This document shows positions 15,565-24,773 of a DNA stretch of 64,000 nt, one piece after another (within the stretch, counting starts at the first letter, position 1; every line of letters begins with the position of its first letter). Below the pieces are notes generated by a model that saw only the letters and a list, made by a program, of their open reading frames with translations, was not told where the DNA came from and ran no database searches. This stretch comes from Bacteroidales bacterium. Its GTDB lineage: Bacteria > Bacteroidota > Bacteroidia > Bacteroidales > UBA932. The DNA lies in contig SUYM01000013.1 in the NCBI GenBank assembly GCA_015060455.1, positions 17,692 through 81,691 of the forward strand, read 5' to 3'. The translations under genes and the position numbers were made by a program.

Positions 15565-16263
15565 TTATTCCTCCGTGTTAGATTTCTCGACTTCGCTCGA
15601 AATGACAGAAGTGCGCTCGCTCGAAATGACAGAATCACCTTCGGCAGATGCGGCCGACGATGTTGTTGAGGAGCCGGTAGCGGCATCCAACGGCATCGGT
15701 GTACCTACGATGGTTGCAAACACATTGGCTGCAACTGCAAGACCGTCAGCATAAGCCCGGGAAGTTATGGTCGAAGCTGTTATCGCATCGACATCACCAC
15801 CGTCTTTCTTTACCTTAAGAGTCTTCTCTGCTGGATTGAAACCCTTGAACTGATCTGTAAATGCAGGCTCCACACATTTCGCTCCAAGACCCGGAGTCTC
15901 AGCCTGTGAAAGCACCTTGGTGTTCCAGATCACTCCATCCACATCGAATCCGACCTTGATGACAATAGGGCCGCCAAAGCCGAGAGGGGTAACATTTATG
16001 GCACAGCCCACCGTATTGCCGTCCTTGTCATAGGCGAGATTATATGTATAGGTGCCACCATTGTACTCGACGGTTCTTTCCTCTTCGATGGCCACAGCCG
16101 TTTCCGGCAGGACCTCCTTGATTGCCGCCTCGTTCTTGGCAGCAGCCGCAGCAGCGATAGGCTCAGCAGTGAGGGCATATACTCCTGCGAGCAGAGCCGA
16201 ACATACAAGACAGATTGCAAAGAGGCAAAGGGTCATGTTCCTGAATGATGATTTGACTGCCAT
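15565..16263 (-). CDS. rnfG: Rnf electron transport complex subunit RnfG
   Basis: Periplasmic-facing flavoprotein subunit with one N-terminal membrane anchor (about residues 10-32) and a covalently bound FMN at the Thr of the ITASTITSRA motif around residue 180. The first 205 or so residues are normal. The last 30 residues, including VISSERTSVISSEVEKS, are the translation of a dispersed DNA repeat (15582-15633), so the C-terminus has been replaced or extended. The fold is probably unharmed since the tail lies after the FMN domain. Confidence 0.93.
   Translation of the reverse strand: MAVKSSFRNMTLCLFAICLVCSALLAGVYALTAEPIAAAAAAKNEAAIKEVLPETAVAIEEERTVEYNGGTYTYNLAYDKDGNTVGCAINVTPLGFGGPIVIKVGFDVDGVIWNTKVLSQAETPGLGAKCVEPAFTDQFKGFNPAEKTLKVKKDGGDVDAITASTITSRAYADGLAVAANVFATIVGTPMPLDAATGSSTTSSAASAEGDSVISSERTSVISSEVEKSNTEE
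15582..15633. repeat. Dispersed repeat inside the 3' end of rnfG
   Basis: CTCGAAATGACAGAA occurs twice about 24 bases apart. Read through on the minus strand it encodes the SVISSE-type tail of RnfG. The element belongs to the same group of AATGACA-containing repeats as the copies in the rnf gaps. Confidence 0.7.
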
Positions 16264-16268
16264 AACTC

Positions 16269-17234
16269 CTACCTCCCGTATTTTTTAGTGTGGCACACCT
16301 TGTTGATGAGCGGAACCACAGAGTTCATGATAAGGATTGCGAACGAGACGCCTTCCGGATATGCTCCGAAATAACGTATGAGCATGGTGATGAGACCTAT
16401 TCCCACACCGAAGATCACTCCTCCCCAGTTGCTCATAGGTGAGGTCACATAGTCGGTAGCCATGAAGATGGAACCGAGCATGAGACCACCTGTGAGAAGA
16501 TTGAATACAGGGTCGGTATATACCTCAGGATTGATGAGCCAGAAGATTCCGGAGAAGATAGCAACGGTAGCCCAGATCGACAGGGTGATGTATGGTCTGA
16601 TCACTCTGCGGGCGAGCAGATATACGAATCCTATCAGAAGGGCGATGGCAGAAAGTTCTCCGGCGGAACCACCGATGTTATAGAACAGGGTCTGGAGATA
16701 ATCCATTCCTTCGAGTGCCTTGACTCCGCCTTCCTTTGCGATGCCGAGAAGAGTTGCTCCTGTGTAGCCGTCAGCAAGGGCATTGCCGATGAATCCTGCC
16801 GGCTTTGTCCAGTCTGTCATATAGGTCGGGAAGGATATGAGCAGGAACACACGGCCTGCGATGGCAGGGTTGAAGAGGTTCTGTCCGAGACCTCCGAAGG
16901 TCATTTTTGCCACTCCGATTGCCACAACCGCTCCGATAAATACCACCCACCAAGGTGTAGTGGCAGGAAGGTTGAGTGCAAGGAGCACACCGGTGATGAC
17001 TGCGGACCAGTCTCCGATGGTGCATTTTCCTTTCAGAAGGAATCTGGTTATAAGGTACTCCAGCAGTACGCATGAAGCAACGCTGACTCCGAGGACGAGG
17101 AGTTCCGACCAGCCGTAGAAGAGGACGGAAACCACCACTGCCGGGAGCAGCGCAATCACGACGTCACGCATCAAAGACTTGGTGGAAGTCTTTGTATGAA
17201 GGTGCGGTGACGGTGAAACGATTAGTTTATCCAT
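16269..17234 (-). CDS. rnfD: Rnf electron transport complex subunit RnfD
   Basis: Membrane subunit of 321 residues with about ten hydrophobic segments. The DGYTGATLLG motif near residue 165 is the site of covalent FMN attachment at Thr. Other hallmarks are the SPSPHLHTKTST N-terminus and GGLGQNLFNPA near residue 130. It pairs with RnfG in moving electrons through the membrane and pumping Na+ or H+. Five bases separate it from rnfG; 145 bases with a repeat separate it from rnfC. Confidence 0.96.
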   Translation of the reverse strand: MDKLIVSPSPHLHTKTSTKSLMRDVVIALLPAVVVSVLFYGWSELLVLGVSVASCVLLEYLITRFLLKGKCTIGDWSAVITGVLLALNLPATTPWWVVFIGAVVAIGVAKMTFGGLGQNLFNPAIAGRVFLLISFPTYMTDWTKPAGFIGNALADGYTGATLLGIAKEGGVKALEGMDYLQTLFYNIGGSAGELSAIALLIGFVYLLARRVIRPYITLSIWATVAIFSGIFWLINPEVYTDPVFNLLTGGLMLGSIFMATDYVTSPMSNWGGVIFGVGIGLITMLIRYFGAYPEGVSFAILIMNSVVPLINKVCHTKKYGR

Positions 17235-17261
17235 ATTAATAATCTGTTATTAATTTATTCC

Positions 17262-17365
17262 TGTCATCTTGAGCGTCAGCGAAAGATCTTGATTGAACAG
17301 ATTCTTCACTTCGTTCAGAATGACATATGATAGTTCAGAATGACATATGATAGTTCAGAATGACA
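17262..17365. repeat. Dispersed repeat between rnfC and rnfD, with tandem end
   Basis: Begins TGTCATCTTGAGCG and ends in TTCAGAATGACA. The right end is tandemly duplicated: GTTCAGAATGACATATGATA occurs twice and a third partial copy follows. Such slippage-prone ends suggest the element still changes length. Confidence 0.7.
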
Positions 17366-17379
17366 ATAAAAATTCCTTT

Positions 17380-18741
17380 TTATTTTTGTCCCCTGCCACG
17401 TATAATTCTGATGACGTCGCCCTTGGCTATACGGATGATGTCCAGAAGCGGGATGTTCGCCGGACAACTGTAAAGACAGCAGCCGCACTCGATACAGTCC
17501 TGAACAGCATTGTCTTCAAGTTCTTCCATCATATTGTTGCGTGCATATTTCTGCAACAGGAATGGTTCCAGACCCATAGGACAGGCCTCCGCACATTTTC
17601 CGCAACGGATACATGCGCTCTCGACTCCGCGCACTGTCTGTTCTGCCGTCAGATAAAGCAGCGAAGACGAGCCCTTCACAGTCGTTGCATCCAGATTGGC
17701 AATCGCCTTACCCATCATAGGACCGCCGCTGATGATCTTCGCAGCCTCCTCAGGCACTCCGCCTGCATATTCTGCAATATAGGAAAGCGGCATACCGATA
17801 CGGAACTTGTAGTTGTGCTGCTTCTCCATCGGCACACAGTCTCCGGTTACAGTCAGTACATTGGTAATGAGCGGCATATTCTTCTGAACAGCCTCATATA
17901 CTGCAAGCGAAGTGGCCACATTCTGCACCACGGCACCCACATCGATAGGAAGTCCCATGGACTTGACCTGACGCTTCATCACAGCGTCGATGAGTTGCTT
18001 CTCACCACCCTGCGGATATTTCTTTTTGAGAGGCATGACTGATATTCCATCATATCCCTTCGCCGAAGCCTGAAGTTCGGCAACGGCAGCCTTCATTGCG
18101 GCGATGGCCTCAGGCTTGTTCTCCTCGATGCCGATGACGGCCGGACAGCCTCCGAGAACCTGCTTCATTATTGCAGCGCCGATGACAATCTCCTTGCTTC
18201 TTTCAAGCATGATGCGGTTGTCAGACGTAAGATAAGGTTCACACTCTGCGCCATTGAGAATCAGGCAGTCAGCAGTCTTGCCCGGAGGCGGACAGAGTTT
18301 CACATGAGCAGGGAAGGTCGCGCCGCCGAGTCCTACGACACCGTTGAGTTTGATCTTTTCAAGTATAACCTTGTTGTCCTCCGGAATATCAGTTACGATA
18401 TCCTCCGAAAGGTCAATGCCTTCTGCCCACTCGTCACCCTCGACATCAATCTCTATATGCATCACATTGTTTCCTGCAAGGTCCTTGCGAGGTGCAACAG
18501 CCTTGACTGTTCCCGACACAGACGAATGAACGTATGCGGAAATGAATCCCGCAGGTTCAGCAATCACCTGACCCGCCTTGACCTTGTCACCTGCCTTTAC
18601 AATTGGGGTCGCAGGTGCTCCAAGATGCTGGGCCACAGATATATATACCTTCGAAGGAACTGGAAGAACCTCTATCTTGCAGTCCTTTGATATCTTCTTG
18701 TCGCTTGGGTGGATACCACCGATTGAAAAAGTCTTCAACAT
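17380..18741 (-). CDS. rnfC: Rnf electron transport complex subunit RnfC
   Basis: Peripheral subunit of 453 residues that takes or gives electrons at NADH. It shows the N-terminal barrel-sandwich part (residues 30-110), the flavin/NADH fold with GVVGLGGATFPAHVKL and LNGAECEPYLTSD, and two [4Fe-4S] motifs near the C-terminus: CIRCGKCAEACP and CIECGCCLYSCP. It lies three bases after rnfB. Confidence 0.97.
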   Translation of the reverse strand: MLKTFSIGGIHPSDKKISKDCKIEVLPVPSKVYISVAQHLGAPATPIVKAGDKVKAGQVIAEPAGFISAYVHSSVSGTVKAVAPRKDLAGNNVMHIEIDVEGDEWAEGIDLSEDIVTDIPEDNKVILEKIKLNGVVGLGGATFPAHVKLCPPPGKTADCLILNGAECEPYLTSDNRIMLERSKEIVIGAAIMKQVLGGCPAVIGIEENKPEAIAAMKAAVAELQASAKGYDGISVMPLKKKYPQGGEKQLIDAVMKRQVKSMGLPIDVGAVVQNVATSLAVYEAVQKNMPLITNVLTVTGDCVPMEKQHNYKFRIGMPLSYIAEYAGGVPEEAAKIISGGPMMGKAIANLDATTVKGSSSLLYLTAEQTVRGVESACIRCGKCAEACPMGLEPFLLQKYARNNMMEELEDNAVQDCIECGCCLYSCPANIPLLDIIRIAKGDVIRIIRGRGQK

Positions 18742-18744
18742 AGC

Positions 18745-19656
18745 CTATTCCTCCTTGGTTACTGGTTTCTCGACTTCTGCCGGTGCAGCAGGTTTCGGCG
18801 CCTCGGCTGGTGCCGGTGCTGCTGGCTTCGGCTTGATTACCGGGAAATTCACAGCATGGATTGCTCCAGTAGGACACTCAGCGACACATTTCTTGCAAAG
18901 TCTGCACTTTGTATAGTCAATATATGCGAGATTGTTCTCAACAGTAATCGCATCGAACGGACATACTTTCGCACACTTGCTGCAACCGATGCAGGCAGCC
19001 TTGCATGCCTTGCGGGCAGCAGCACCCTTGTCCTTGTTGACGCATGAGACAAAGACGCGCATATTCCTGCGACCCTTGTTACGAAGTTCAATGACATTTT
19101 TCGGACAAGCCTTCACACAGGCACCACAGGCCGTACATTTTTCCTCATCAACCACAGGAAGACCGGTCTGGGGATCCATTGAAATGGCTCCGAACTGGCA
19201 GACTGCCACACAATCTCCGCATCCGAGACAACCGTAAGCACAAGCCGTATCTCCGCTGTAAAGGGCAGCCTTCACGCGACAAGACTGATGTCCGCCGTAC
19301 TCATTGATCTTCGGGCGGTTCTCACAAGATCCGTTGCATCGTACCACAGCCACCATAGGCGCCTTCTCGGCAACCTCGCGGCCAAGCACAGATGCAACCT
19401 TCTGCATGACGTCATTTCCTCCGACAGGACAGAAGCACTTGTCCATATCTTCTGATTCCACGCAGAACTGAGCGAATGCACGGCAGCCTGCCTGTCCGCA
19501 GCCTCCGCAGTTCGCTCCCGGCAATACCTTCTCCACCTCGTCAATCCTCGGGTCTTCCTCCACCTTGAACTTTTCAGCCACGATGTAAAGGACAACAGCG
19601 AGGACCACTCCGAGCATGACAAGGATTGCAATAGTCCATATTACTGTTTGTGTCAT
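18745..19656 (-). CDS. rnfB: Rnf electron transport complex subunit RnfB
   Basis: Entry point for ferredoxin electrons. The 303 residues begin with one membrane anchor, then a CGGCGQAGC-type Fe-S motif near residue 50, followed by three or four ferredoxin-like motifs ([47 protein letters not shown]). It ends in a Pro/Ala/Glu-rich tail. Longer than the E. coli form because of the extra ferredoxin domains, as is usual in anaerobes. It follows rseC by two bases. Confidence 0.97.
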   Translation of the reverse strand: MTQTVIWTIAILVMLGVVLAVVLYIVAEKFKVEEDPRIDEVEKVLPGANCGGCGQAGCRAFAQFCVESEDMDKCFCPVGGNDVMQKVASVLGREVAEKAPMVAVVRCNGSCENRPKINEYGGHQSCRVKAALYSGDTACAYGCLGCGDCVAVCQFGAISMDPQTGLPVVDEEKCTACGACVKACPKNVIELRNKGRRNMRVFVSCVNKDKGAAARKACKAACIGCSKCAKVCPFDAITVENNLAYIDYTKCRLCKKCVAECPTGAIHAVNFPVIKPKPAAPAPAEAPKPAAPAEVEKPVTKEE

Positions 19657-19658
19657 AA

Positions 19659-20081
19659 TTATTTGATGTAAAATACAAATTCGTTATTGAGTTTTCCGCG
19701 AAGCAGCCAGACAACAAAGTAATAGACCGCAACTCCGGCAACAGAGCCAAGTCCGGCGATTATCTCCTTATGATCAGAGTTCCCGAAAACCGCCGACAAA
19801 GATAATATTAAAATCATCAAAATGAGCAAAGGAACTACATAAGATATCCACACTGCCTTCATTCCCATGGACATTTTTGTACAAAGTTCGACCTCGTCTC
19901 CCACATTATACGTAGCGTACGGGTCAGTAGGAAGGGAAATCAGTTTCTCCTCTTCCTCCGACATGCCGCAGAGCCCCTTGGCATGGCACTCGGCACAGGC
20001 AGACGAAACAATGATTTCCACCGTTGTAAATTCGGGAGTCATCTCCACGACTTTTGCTTTATGTCTTATTTCATTTTTCAT
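19659..20081 (-). CDS. rseC: RseC/MucC-family protein
   Basis: A 140-residue protein with the RseC pattern: an N-terminal beta region containing the Cys cluster [14 protein letters not shown] near residue 30, then two membrane helices around residues 75-95 and 105-130. In Bacteroidales it regularly heads the rnf operon; it is thought to support reduction of SoxR or assembly of the complex. Same strand, two bases before rnfB. Confidence 0.88.
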   Translation of the reverse strand: MKNEIRHKAKVVEMTPEFTTVEIIVSSACAECHAKGLCGMSEEEEKLISLPTDPYATYNVGDEVELCTKMSMGMKAVWISYVVPLLILMILILSLSAVFGNSDHKEIIAGLGSVAGVAVYYFVVWLLRGKLNNEFVFYIK

Positions 20082-20092
20082 ACTTTCAGTTG

Positions 20093-20239
20093 TTAATCAA
20101 ACTTCTCCCAAAGATCTTCTAACGACTTGATACTTTCAAAGTCTTCAATATAGATTCCGCGAGATTTCCTGGCAACATCTTTGAGTTCTGTAATCATTGC
20201 CTTCCTAGCATCTTTACCATCCGATAAATCCTTCCAAAA
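20093..20239 (-). pseudogene. Possible gene remnant or 34-residue small ORF
   Basis: An open stretch of 48 codons reading FWKDLSDGKDARKA, then an ATG (20197) and GIYIEDFESIKSLEDLWEKFD to a stop. The residue composition looks coding, but an in-frame stop lies just upstream and no full domain is present. A -7-like TAATTTTG (20235-20242, minus strand) could transcribe it together with rseC and rnf. I do not recognise the family. Confidence 0.3.
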
Positions 20240-20351
20240 TTATTTAGTTTTAAAGGGTTACTTCTTTTTACCTGTAACGTTACTTAATTACATTGCTGAA
20301 AGAACTATCAAAATTAGTCATTTTTTCGAGATATAATTCAAATTTTTGAGA

Positions 20352-20391
20352 ACGACCGTGACAAAACCAGGCAGATTTTTGTCACGGTCGT
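20352..20391. repeat. Palindromic dispersed repeat, copy 2
   Basis: Same 12-base arms (ACGACCGTGACA / TGTCACGGTCGT) and 16-base loop as 1583-1622. It sits 49 bases past the stop of the leftward DUF3108 gene and may terminate that operon. The rest of the 20082-20439 gap holds the remnant above and a GTAACGTTAC palindrome at 20274-20283. Confidence 0.75.
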
Positions 20392-20439
20392 CCCGTTTTC
20401 AAGGCAGCGGCGCGCCACGAACGTCAGATATATATAACA

Positions 20440-21300
20440 TCATTTCACCAGTGATGTAAACGGATATTTCAAATTTTTATACGAAGTCATGCGACCTTTG
20501 GCTGTACCGACAAGAAGAGGGGCCTCGAAATAGACCGGAAGGCGGTTGTCGTCATCGGTGACCCATATCAGCATGTCGGCCTCTCCCTTGAACACCTCTC
20601 CTTCAAGCAGTTTGGCTCCGAACTTTATGGTCTTCACCACTCCAAGACCCGGAACCTTGATGGTCTCCCTGCCATGTAGAATGAAGTAAACATTGAACAC
20701 CTCTTCGTCGATGGCGAAGGTCATGGGATATTTGCGGCCCGGCTCTATGATGTCAAAATTCATATTACGGGCATAGTAGAAGAGTGTAGGCAGGTCGAAG
20801 GTGCAGGGTGTCAACGGGATATCCACATTGCTTGCGCCGACCTTCGATGTATAGAGTTCAGCCCTGATGACAGGCTCTGCGGCAGACCAGTCATATACGT
20901 ATGAATTCTTTGCCTCATAGTCCCCCTCCCGGGAATGACGGAAGAATTTCAACGGCTTCAATCCGTCACGGGTGAAACATGATGAAAAATCCTCCCGGAC
21001 CTTGAAGAAAAAGTCATACATCGGCGTAGTGCGGCCGTGCATGGTGCATCTGTATGCCTTCTGTCCGTTGAAGGTCAGACTGTCAAGCCTTACGGTCGCA
21101 GATCCCACATCGGAATCTATCATTCCCCACTCATACTCCAAGGTAAAGGTCGCCTCCTCACCATGGGCAAAGGCCAGAGAGTCGTCAGAAACCGTCCTTA
21201 CAGGAATGCAGGAGGCAGAAACAGAATTCTCCTGAGCAGACAGAGGCATGACTGCCGCAGCAATGCACAGGAGAACCGATATTATCTTAGGTATAAGCAT
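20440..21300 (-). CDS. DUF3108-domain exported protein
   Basis: Exported protein of 286 residues with a signal peptide ending near LSAQ. The body is beta-rich and matches DUF3108 in its G-E-x-A-T-F-x-L-E-Y beginning (about residue 48) and the late VPGLGVVKTIKFGAKL and WVTDDDNRLPVYFEAP motifs. No enzymatic role is known. It is the last gene of a leftward operon with merR, nif3, the zinc-ribbon gene and dnaB, three bases after dnaB. Confidence 0.85.
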   Translation of the reverse strand: MLIPKIISVLLCIAAAVMPLSAQENSVSASCIPVRTVSDDSLAFAHGEEATFTLEYEWGMIDSDVGSATVRLDSLTFNGQKAYRCTMHGRTTPMYDFFFKVREDFSSCFTRDGLKPLKFFRHSREGDYEAKNSYVYDWSAAEPVIRAELYTSKVGASNVDIPLTPCTFDLPTLFYYARNMNFDIIEPGRKYPMTFAIDEEVFNVYFILHGRETIKVPGLGVVKTIKFGAKLLEGEVFKGEADMLIWVTDDDNRLPVYFEAPLLVGTAKGRMTSYKNLKYPFTSLVK

Positions 21301-21303
21301 CTG

Positions 21304-22830
21304 TTACATGAAATCCGATGTTCCATCAAGACCTGCGCCAGAATCAGAAGGGGCAGGAGAATATACGGCTGCATCATCATTGTTCATGGCCGAAGCGACT
21401 GAAACAGTCTGAGCGATGTTGACAAGGCTTTCCTTCTCATCGACGAAGCGCACCTCGTCCGAACGGAAGCGCATATCGATGTCGCCGATGGCACCGTTAC
21501 GATGCTTTGCGATGATAAGTTGAGTCCTTCCGACATCGGCTGCATCCGAACTGATACCCTGATAATCATGCCTATGAATAAAGAGCACCATATCTGCATC
21601 CTGCTCGATGGAGCCTGATTCCCTGAGGTCACTGAGTTGAGGCCTGCGGTTGCTGCCCACACGATCTTCCGACTTACGGGACAACTGGGACAGAGCGATG
21701 ATAGGCACATTCATCTCCTTGGCGGTGGCCTTCAATGTTCTTGAAATGGCTGCAACCTCCTGCTCACGCATGGCACGAAGTTCGGCAGGACCCTGCATCA
21801 ATTGAAGATAATCGACGACCACAAGACGCACTCCCTTCTGCTTGACAAGTTTCTTCACCTTGGAACGGAACTCCATGACAGGAAGCGAAGGTGTGTCATC
21901 TATATAGATAGGCGCGCTTTGCAGACGGGTAAGTTGGATATTGAGTTGCTCCCACTCCCAGTCTTCGAGTTTGACACCTCCCTTGATCTTATCTGCACTG
22001 AGCCTTGTCTCCGACACCATCATACGCTTGGCCAACTGTATCGCAGGCATTTCAAGCGAGAAGAATGCAACAGGCATATTGTGATCCACGGCGGCATTTC
22101 TTGTGAGGTTGAGAACAAATGCAGTCTTTCCCACAGACGGACGGGCGGCAAGAATGATAAGGTCGGAAGGCTGCCAGCCCTGGGTCATCTGATCCAATGT
22201 AGGAAAACCGGAAGGCACTCCGCTCAATCCGGAGACCTTCTGCAGACGCTCAATGTCGTCCAATGCGGCGGTTATAACCTTTCCGATGTCCTGGACATCC
22301 CTCTTCACATTGTTCTGGATGGCTGCAAACAGTTTTGTCTGAGCCATGTCGATGAGGTTGTCCACATTGATTGCATCGTCGTATGAAGACTTGAGGATAT
22401 CATAGGAGGCGGTAATCAGTTCTCTCTGGATACATTTCTGCTTGAGTATCCTCACATAGTATTCGATATGGGCAGCCGCACCGATCTTCTGGGACAACTG
22501 TACCAATGCGACAGTTCCACCTATCGCATCAAGGGTCTTCTTTGCCTTCATCTTCTGAGATACCGACAGAAAATCAAGGGCGATATGCTCGTTGTTCAAC
22601 TCCTTCATCGCCTCGAAGATCATACGGTTCTTCTCACTGTAAAAGCAACTTTCAGTCAGTTCGCCCAGCACCTCATCGATGCAGTTCGGTTCTATCAGAA
22701 GGGCGCCGAGGACTGCCTCTTCGACATCAAGAGCCTGAGGCGGAATATTTCCCACTTCAAGCCCTAATGTATCCAAGTTGACCTTTTCGTCCTTACTTCT
22801 GACGGACCTTCTTTTTCCGCCTTCCGCCAT
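21304..22830 (-). CDS. dnaB: Replicative DNA helicase DnaB
   Basis: Hexameric fork helicase, 508 residues. The N-terminal helical domain (about 25-130) starts with PPQALDVEEAVLGALL; the RecA-like domain carries Walker A ARPSVGKTAF (about residue 222), FSLEMP, the Walker B strand VVVDYLQLM and the DLRESGSIEQDADMV arginine-finger region. The acidic/Ser-rich C-terminal extension is common in Bacteroidota. Two bases after the zinc-ribbon gene. Confidence 0.98.
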   Translation of the reverse strand: MAEGGKRRSVRSKDEKVNLDTLGLEVGNIPPQALDVEEAVLGALLIEPNCIDEVLGELTESCFYSEKNRMIFEAMKELNNEHIALDFLSVSQKMKAKKTLDAIGGTVALVQLSQKIGAAAHIEYYVRILKQKCIQRELITASYDILKSSYDDAINVDNLIDMAQTKLFAAIQNNVKRDVQDIGKVITAALDDIERLQKVSGLSGVPSGFPTLDQMTQGWQPSDLIILAARPSVGKTAFVLNLTRNAAVDHNMPVAFFSLEMPAIQLAKRMMVSETRLSADKIKGGVKLEDWEWEQLNIQLTRLQSAPIYIDDTPSLPVMEFRSKVKKLVKQKGVRLVVVDYLQLMQGPAELRAMREQEVAAISRTLKATAKEMNVPIIALSQLSRKSEDRVGSNRRPQLSDLRESGSIEQDADMVLFIHRHDYQGISSDAADVGRTQLIIAKHRNGAIGDIDMRFRSDEVRFVDEKESLVNIAQTVSVASAMNNDDAAVYSPAPSDSGAGLDGTSDFM

Positions 22831-22832
22831 GA

Positions 22833-23642
22833 TTATTCAAAGTCAGGATTTACCAATATTCTACCGCAGTACTCGCAGACAATCATCTTTCTGTTGGCTG
22901 CAATGTCGATAAGTTTCTGCGGAGCAATTGTATTGAAGCAGCCTCCGCAAGAGTCCCCGTTGAAGAGTGAAACCACAGCAAGGTGGTTCCTGCAACTGAG
23001 GCGGATATGCTCATATGCGCTCATTGTCCTTGCATCGATCTTAGCGGCACAGGCATCTCTGTTGGCACGAAGCACCTCTTCCTCTCTTGAAGTAGATTCA
23101 ACGATGGTAGCAAGTTCCTCGTTCTTCACCCTGAGGTCTTCCTCCCTTACGGCAATCTTCTCTTTCAGAATTTCAAGTTCATTCTTCTTGTCCAGAATAC
23201 GCTCCTTTGTCTCGGTAATATTCTTCTCCGCAATCTGTCTGAGAAGTTCCTGGTTCTCGATCTCCTTGTTGAGAGAGTCATACTCACGGCTGTTTGCCAC
23301 ATTCTCGATCTGGGTCTTGTACTTCTCGATCTGTGCATCGCACTCGGCAATATTGAGTTTGTTGTCAGAAATCGACTTTGTATAACCCTCAATCAACTCT
23401 GATGTACGAACTGACTTTGCTGTAAGTTCTGCAATTTCAGTTTCGAGAGCCTCAACCTCCATCGGAAGATCACCCCTGAGTTGAAGGATCTTGTCAATCT
23501 CAGTATCAGCCTGCTGAAGTGCATAAAGAGTCTTAAGTTTCTCTGCAACAGAAAGTTCAGAATCCGCAAAACTCTTCTGAATCGATACGAAGGTCTCCCT
23601 CTGGTCGATAGGAGTTTCGATTTTCTTTGTCTTTTTAGCCAT
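22833..23642 (-). CDS. Coiled-coil protein with C4-type zinc ribbon
   Basis: Cytosolic protein of 269 residues. Residues 25-200 form a long antiparallel coiled coil, and the C-terminus carries two CxxC pairs (CGGCFNTI and CEYCGRILV) of a C4 zinc ribbon. The arrangement matches a widespread family often annotated as nucleic-acid-binding; in Bacteroidales it usually follows the nif3 gene, as here with 18 bases between. Precise function is not known. Confidence 0.88.
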   Translation of the reverse strand: MAKKTKKIETPIDQRETFVSIQKSFADSELSVAEKLKTLYALQQADTEIDKILQLRGDLPMEVEALETEIAELTAKSVRTSELIEGYTKSISDNKLNIAECDAQIEKYKTQIENVANSREYDSLNKEIENQELLRQIAEKNITETKERILDKKNELEILKEKIAVREEDLRVKNEELATIVESTSREEEVLRANRDACAAKIDARTMSAYEHIRLSCRNHLAVVSLFNGDSCGGCFNTIAPQKLIDIAANRKMIVCEYCGRILVNPDFE

Positions 23643-23660
23643 ATCGCTTAAAAATAATAT

Positions 23661-24437
23661 CTAAAAATATAAAACTGGGTTACTGTTTAAATTCCGCGTA
23701 ATGCGAACCGCAAAGGTAGGAAAATTTTTCTTTATCAAAGAAAATAAAATATCAACTATCTCTCTTTCACTCTCATAATGACCTATATCCATTATCATGA
23801 AGCCCTCCGGAGTGAAGAAATTGTGATATGAAATATCGCCGCTTATGTACAGTTGCGCTCCCGAGCGACGGGCTGCGGATATGAGCGAACCGCCAGACCC
23901 TCCACACACAGCCACACGTGAGATCTCGCCACCCGACGGTCTTGATGCCCTTATTGTCTTCAACGAGAACCTGTCCTTGACCAACTGAAGGGCTTCCTGT
24001 GCGCTGACCGGCTGCGGAAGATCTCCGACCACCCCGAGTCCGACACCATCCCCCTCGTCTGCCAATATCCTCACATTTTCAAGACCCAGCCTTGCCGCCA
24101 TCGCGCCGCTCACCCCTTCAAGCACCTTGTCTGCATTGGTGTGGGCCGCATATATGCTTATCCCTGCCCTGACAGCCTTGATGACGGCGGCTCCCACCAT
24201 ATCGTCCGGACTGATCTTCTTCAAGCCGGAAAAAATCAGCGGATGATGGGTGATGATCATATCGGCACCTGCGGAAACCGCCTCATCGACAAGATCCGGA
24301 GTGCAGTCCAGCGCCATGAGCACCGATGTCACCTCATCCTCAGGAGACCCGACACACAGTCCGCTGTTGTCCCATCCTTCCTGGATAGAAAGCGGGGCGA
24401 AATCCTCTATTACCTTTATTATATCCTTTACCTTCAT
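23661..24437 (-). CDS. Nif3-like dinuclear metal-centre protein
   Basis: Nif3/YbgI family protein of 258 residues. Metal ligands are seen in ITHHPLIFSGLKK (about residue 60), YAAHTNAD (about 97) and near the C-terminus in DIGHYESERE. The family forms hexamers with two metal ions and is annotated as a GTP cyclohydrolase-like hydrolase of uncertain substrate. In an operon, four bases after merR and before the zinc-ribbon gene. Confidence 0.9.
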   Translation of the reverse strand: MKVKDIIKVIEDFAPLSIQEGWDNSGLCVGSPEDEVTSVLMALDCTPDLVDEAVSAGADMIITHHPLIFSGLKKISPDDMVGAAVIKAVRAGISIYAAHTNADKVLEGVSGAMAARLGLENVRILADEGDGVGLGVVGDLPQPVSAQEALQLVKDRFSLKTIRASRPSGGEISRVAVCGGSGGSLISAARRSGAQLYISGDISYHNFFTPEGFMIMDIGHYESEREIVDILFSLIKKNFPTFAVRITRNLNSNPVLYF

Positions 24438-24441
24438 ACAC

Positions 24442-24759
24442 TTACAGTTCCTTGCGTATTTCCGAGAGTTGCTGTCTGATCTGCCTGAGCGAGGCCAGCA
24501 CCTTCTCTTTGTTCATGCCTCCGTTCCTGTTCTCGTTCAGACGCTTGGCCGCGCCTTCAAGAGTGAGGCCCTCGACCTTTACAAGATGGTAGATGGTCCT
24601 GAATGTCTCCACATCAAGTGGGGTGAACAGCCTGTTGCCCTTGGCATTGCGCTGAGGGCGTATGAATTTCGGAAATTCATTGGACCAGAAACGCACAAGG
24701 GATGTGCTTTCGTTCAGAATGGCTGCAACTTCGCCGATTGTATAAAAATGTTTCTCCAT
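24442..24759 (-). CDS. MerR-family transcriptional regulator
   Basis: Compact regulator of 105 residues with a MerR winged-helix domain at the N-terminus (YTIGEVAAILNESTSLVRFWSNEF) and a short helical tail with RLNENRNG and a dimerisation helix. It has no effector-binding domain. This form is common in Bacteroidota at the head of the nif3-zinc ribbon cluster. It probably controls its own operon. Confidence 0.9.
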   Translation of the reverse strand: MEKHFYTIGEVAAILNESTSLVRFWSNEFPKFIRPQRNAKGNRLFTPLDVETFRTIYHLVKVEGLTLEGAAKRLNENRNGGMNKEKVLASLRQIRQQLSEIRKEL

Positions 24760-24773
24760 AGTCTGTTGTTTTC

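Noticed and set aside
17321-17365. Direct repeats resembling a CRISPR array
   Set aside because: The 20-base units are adjacent with no unique spacers; they are tandem duplications at the end of a dispersed repeat.
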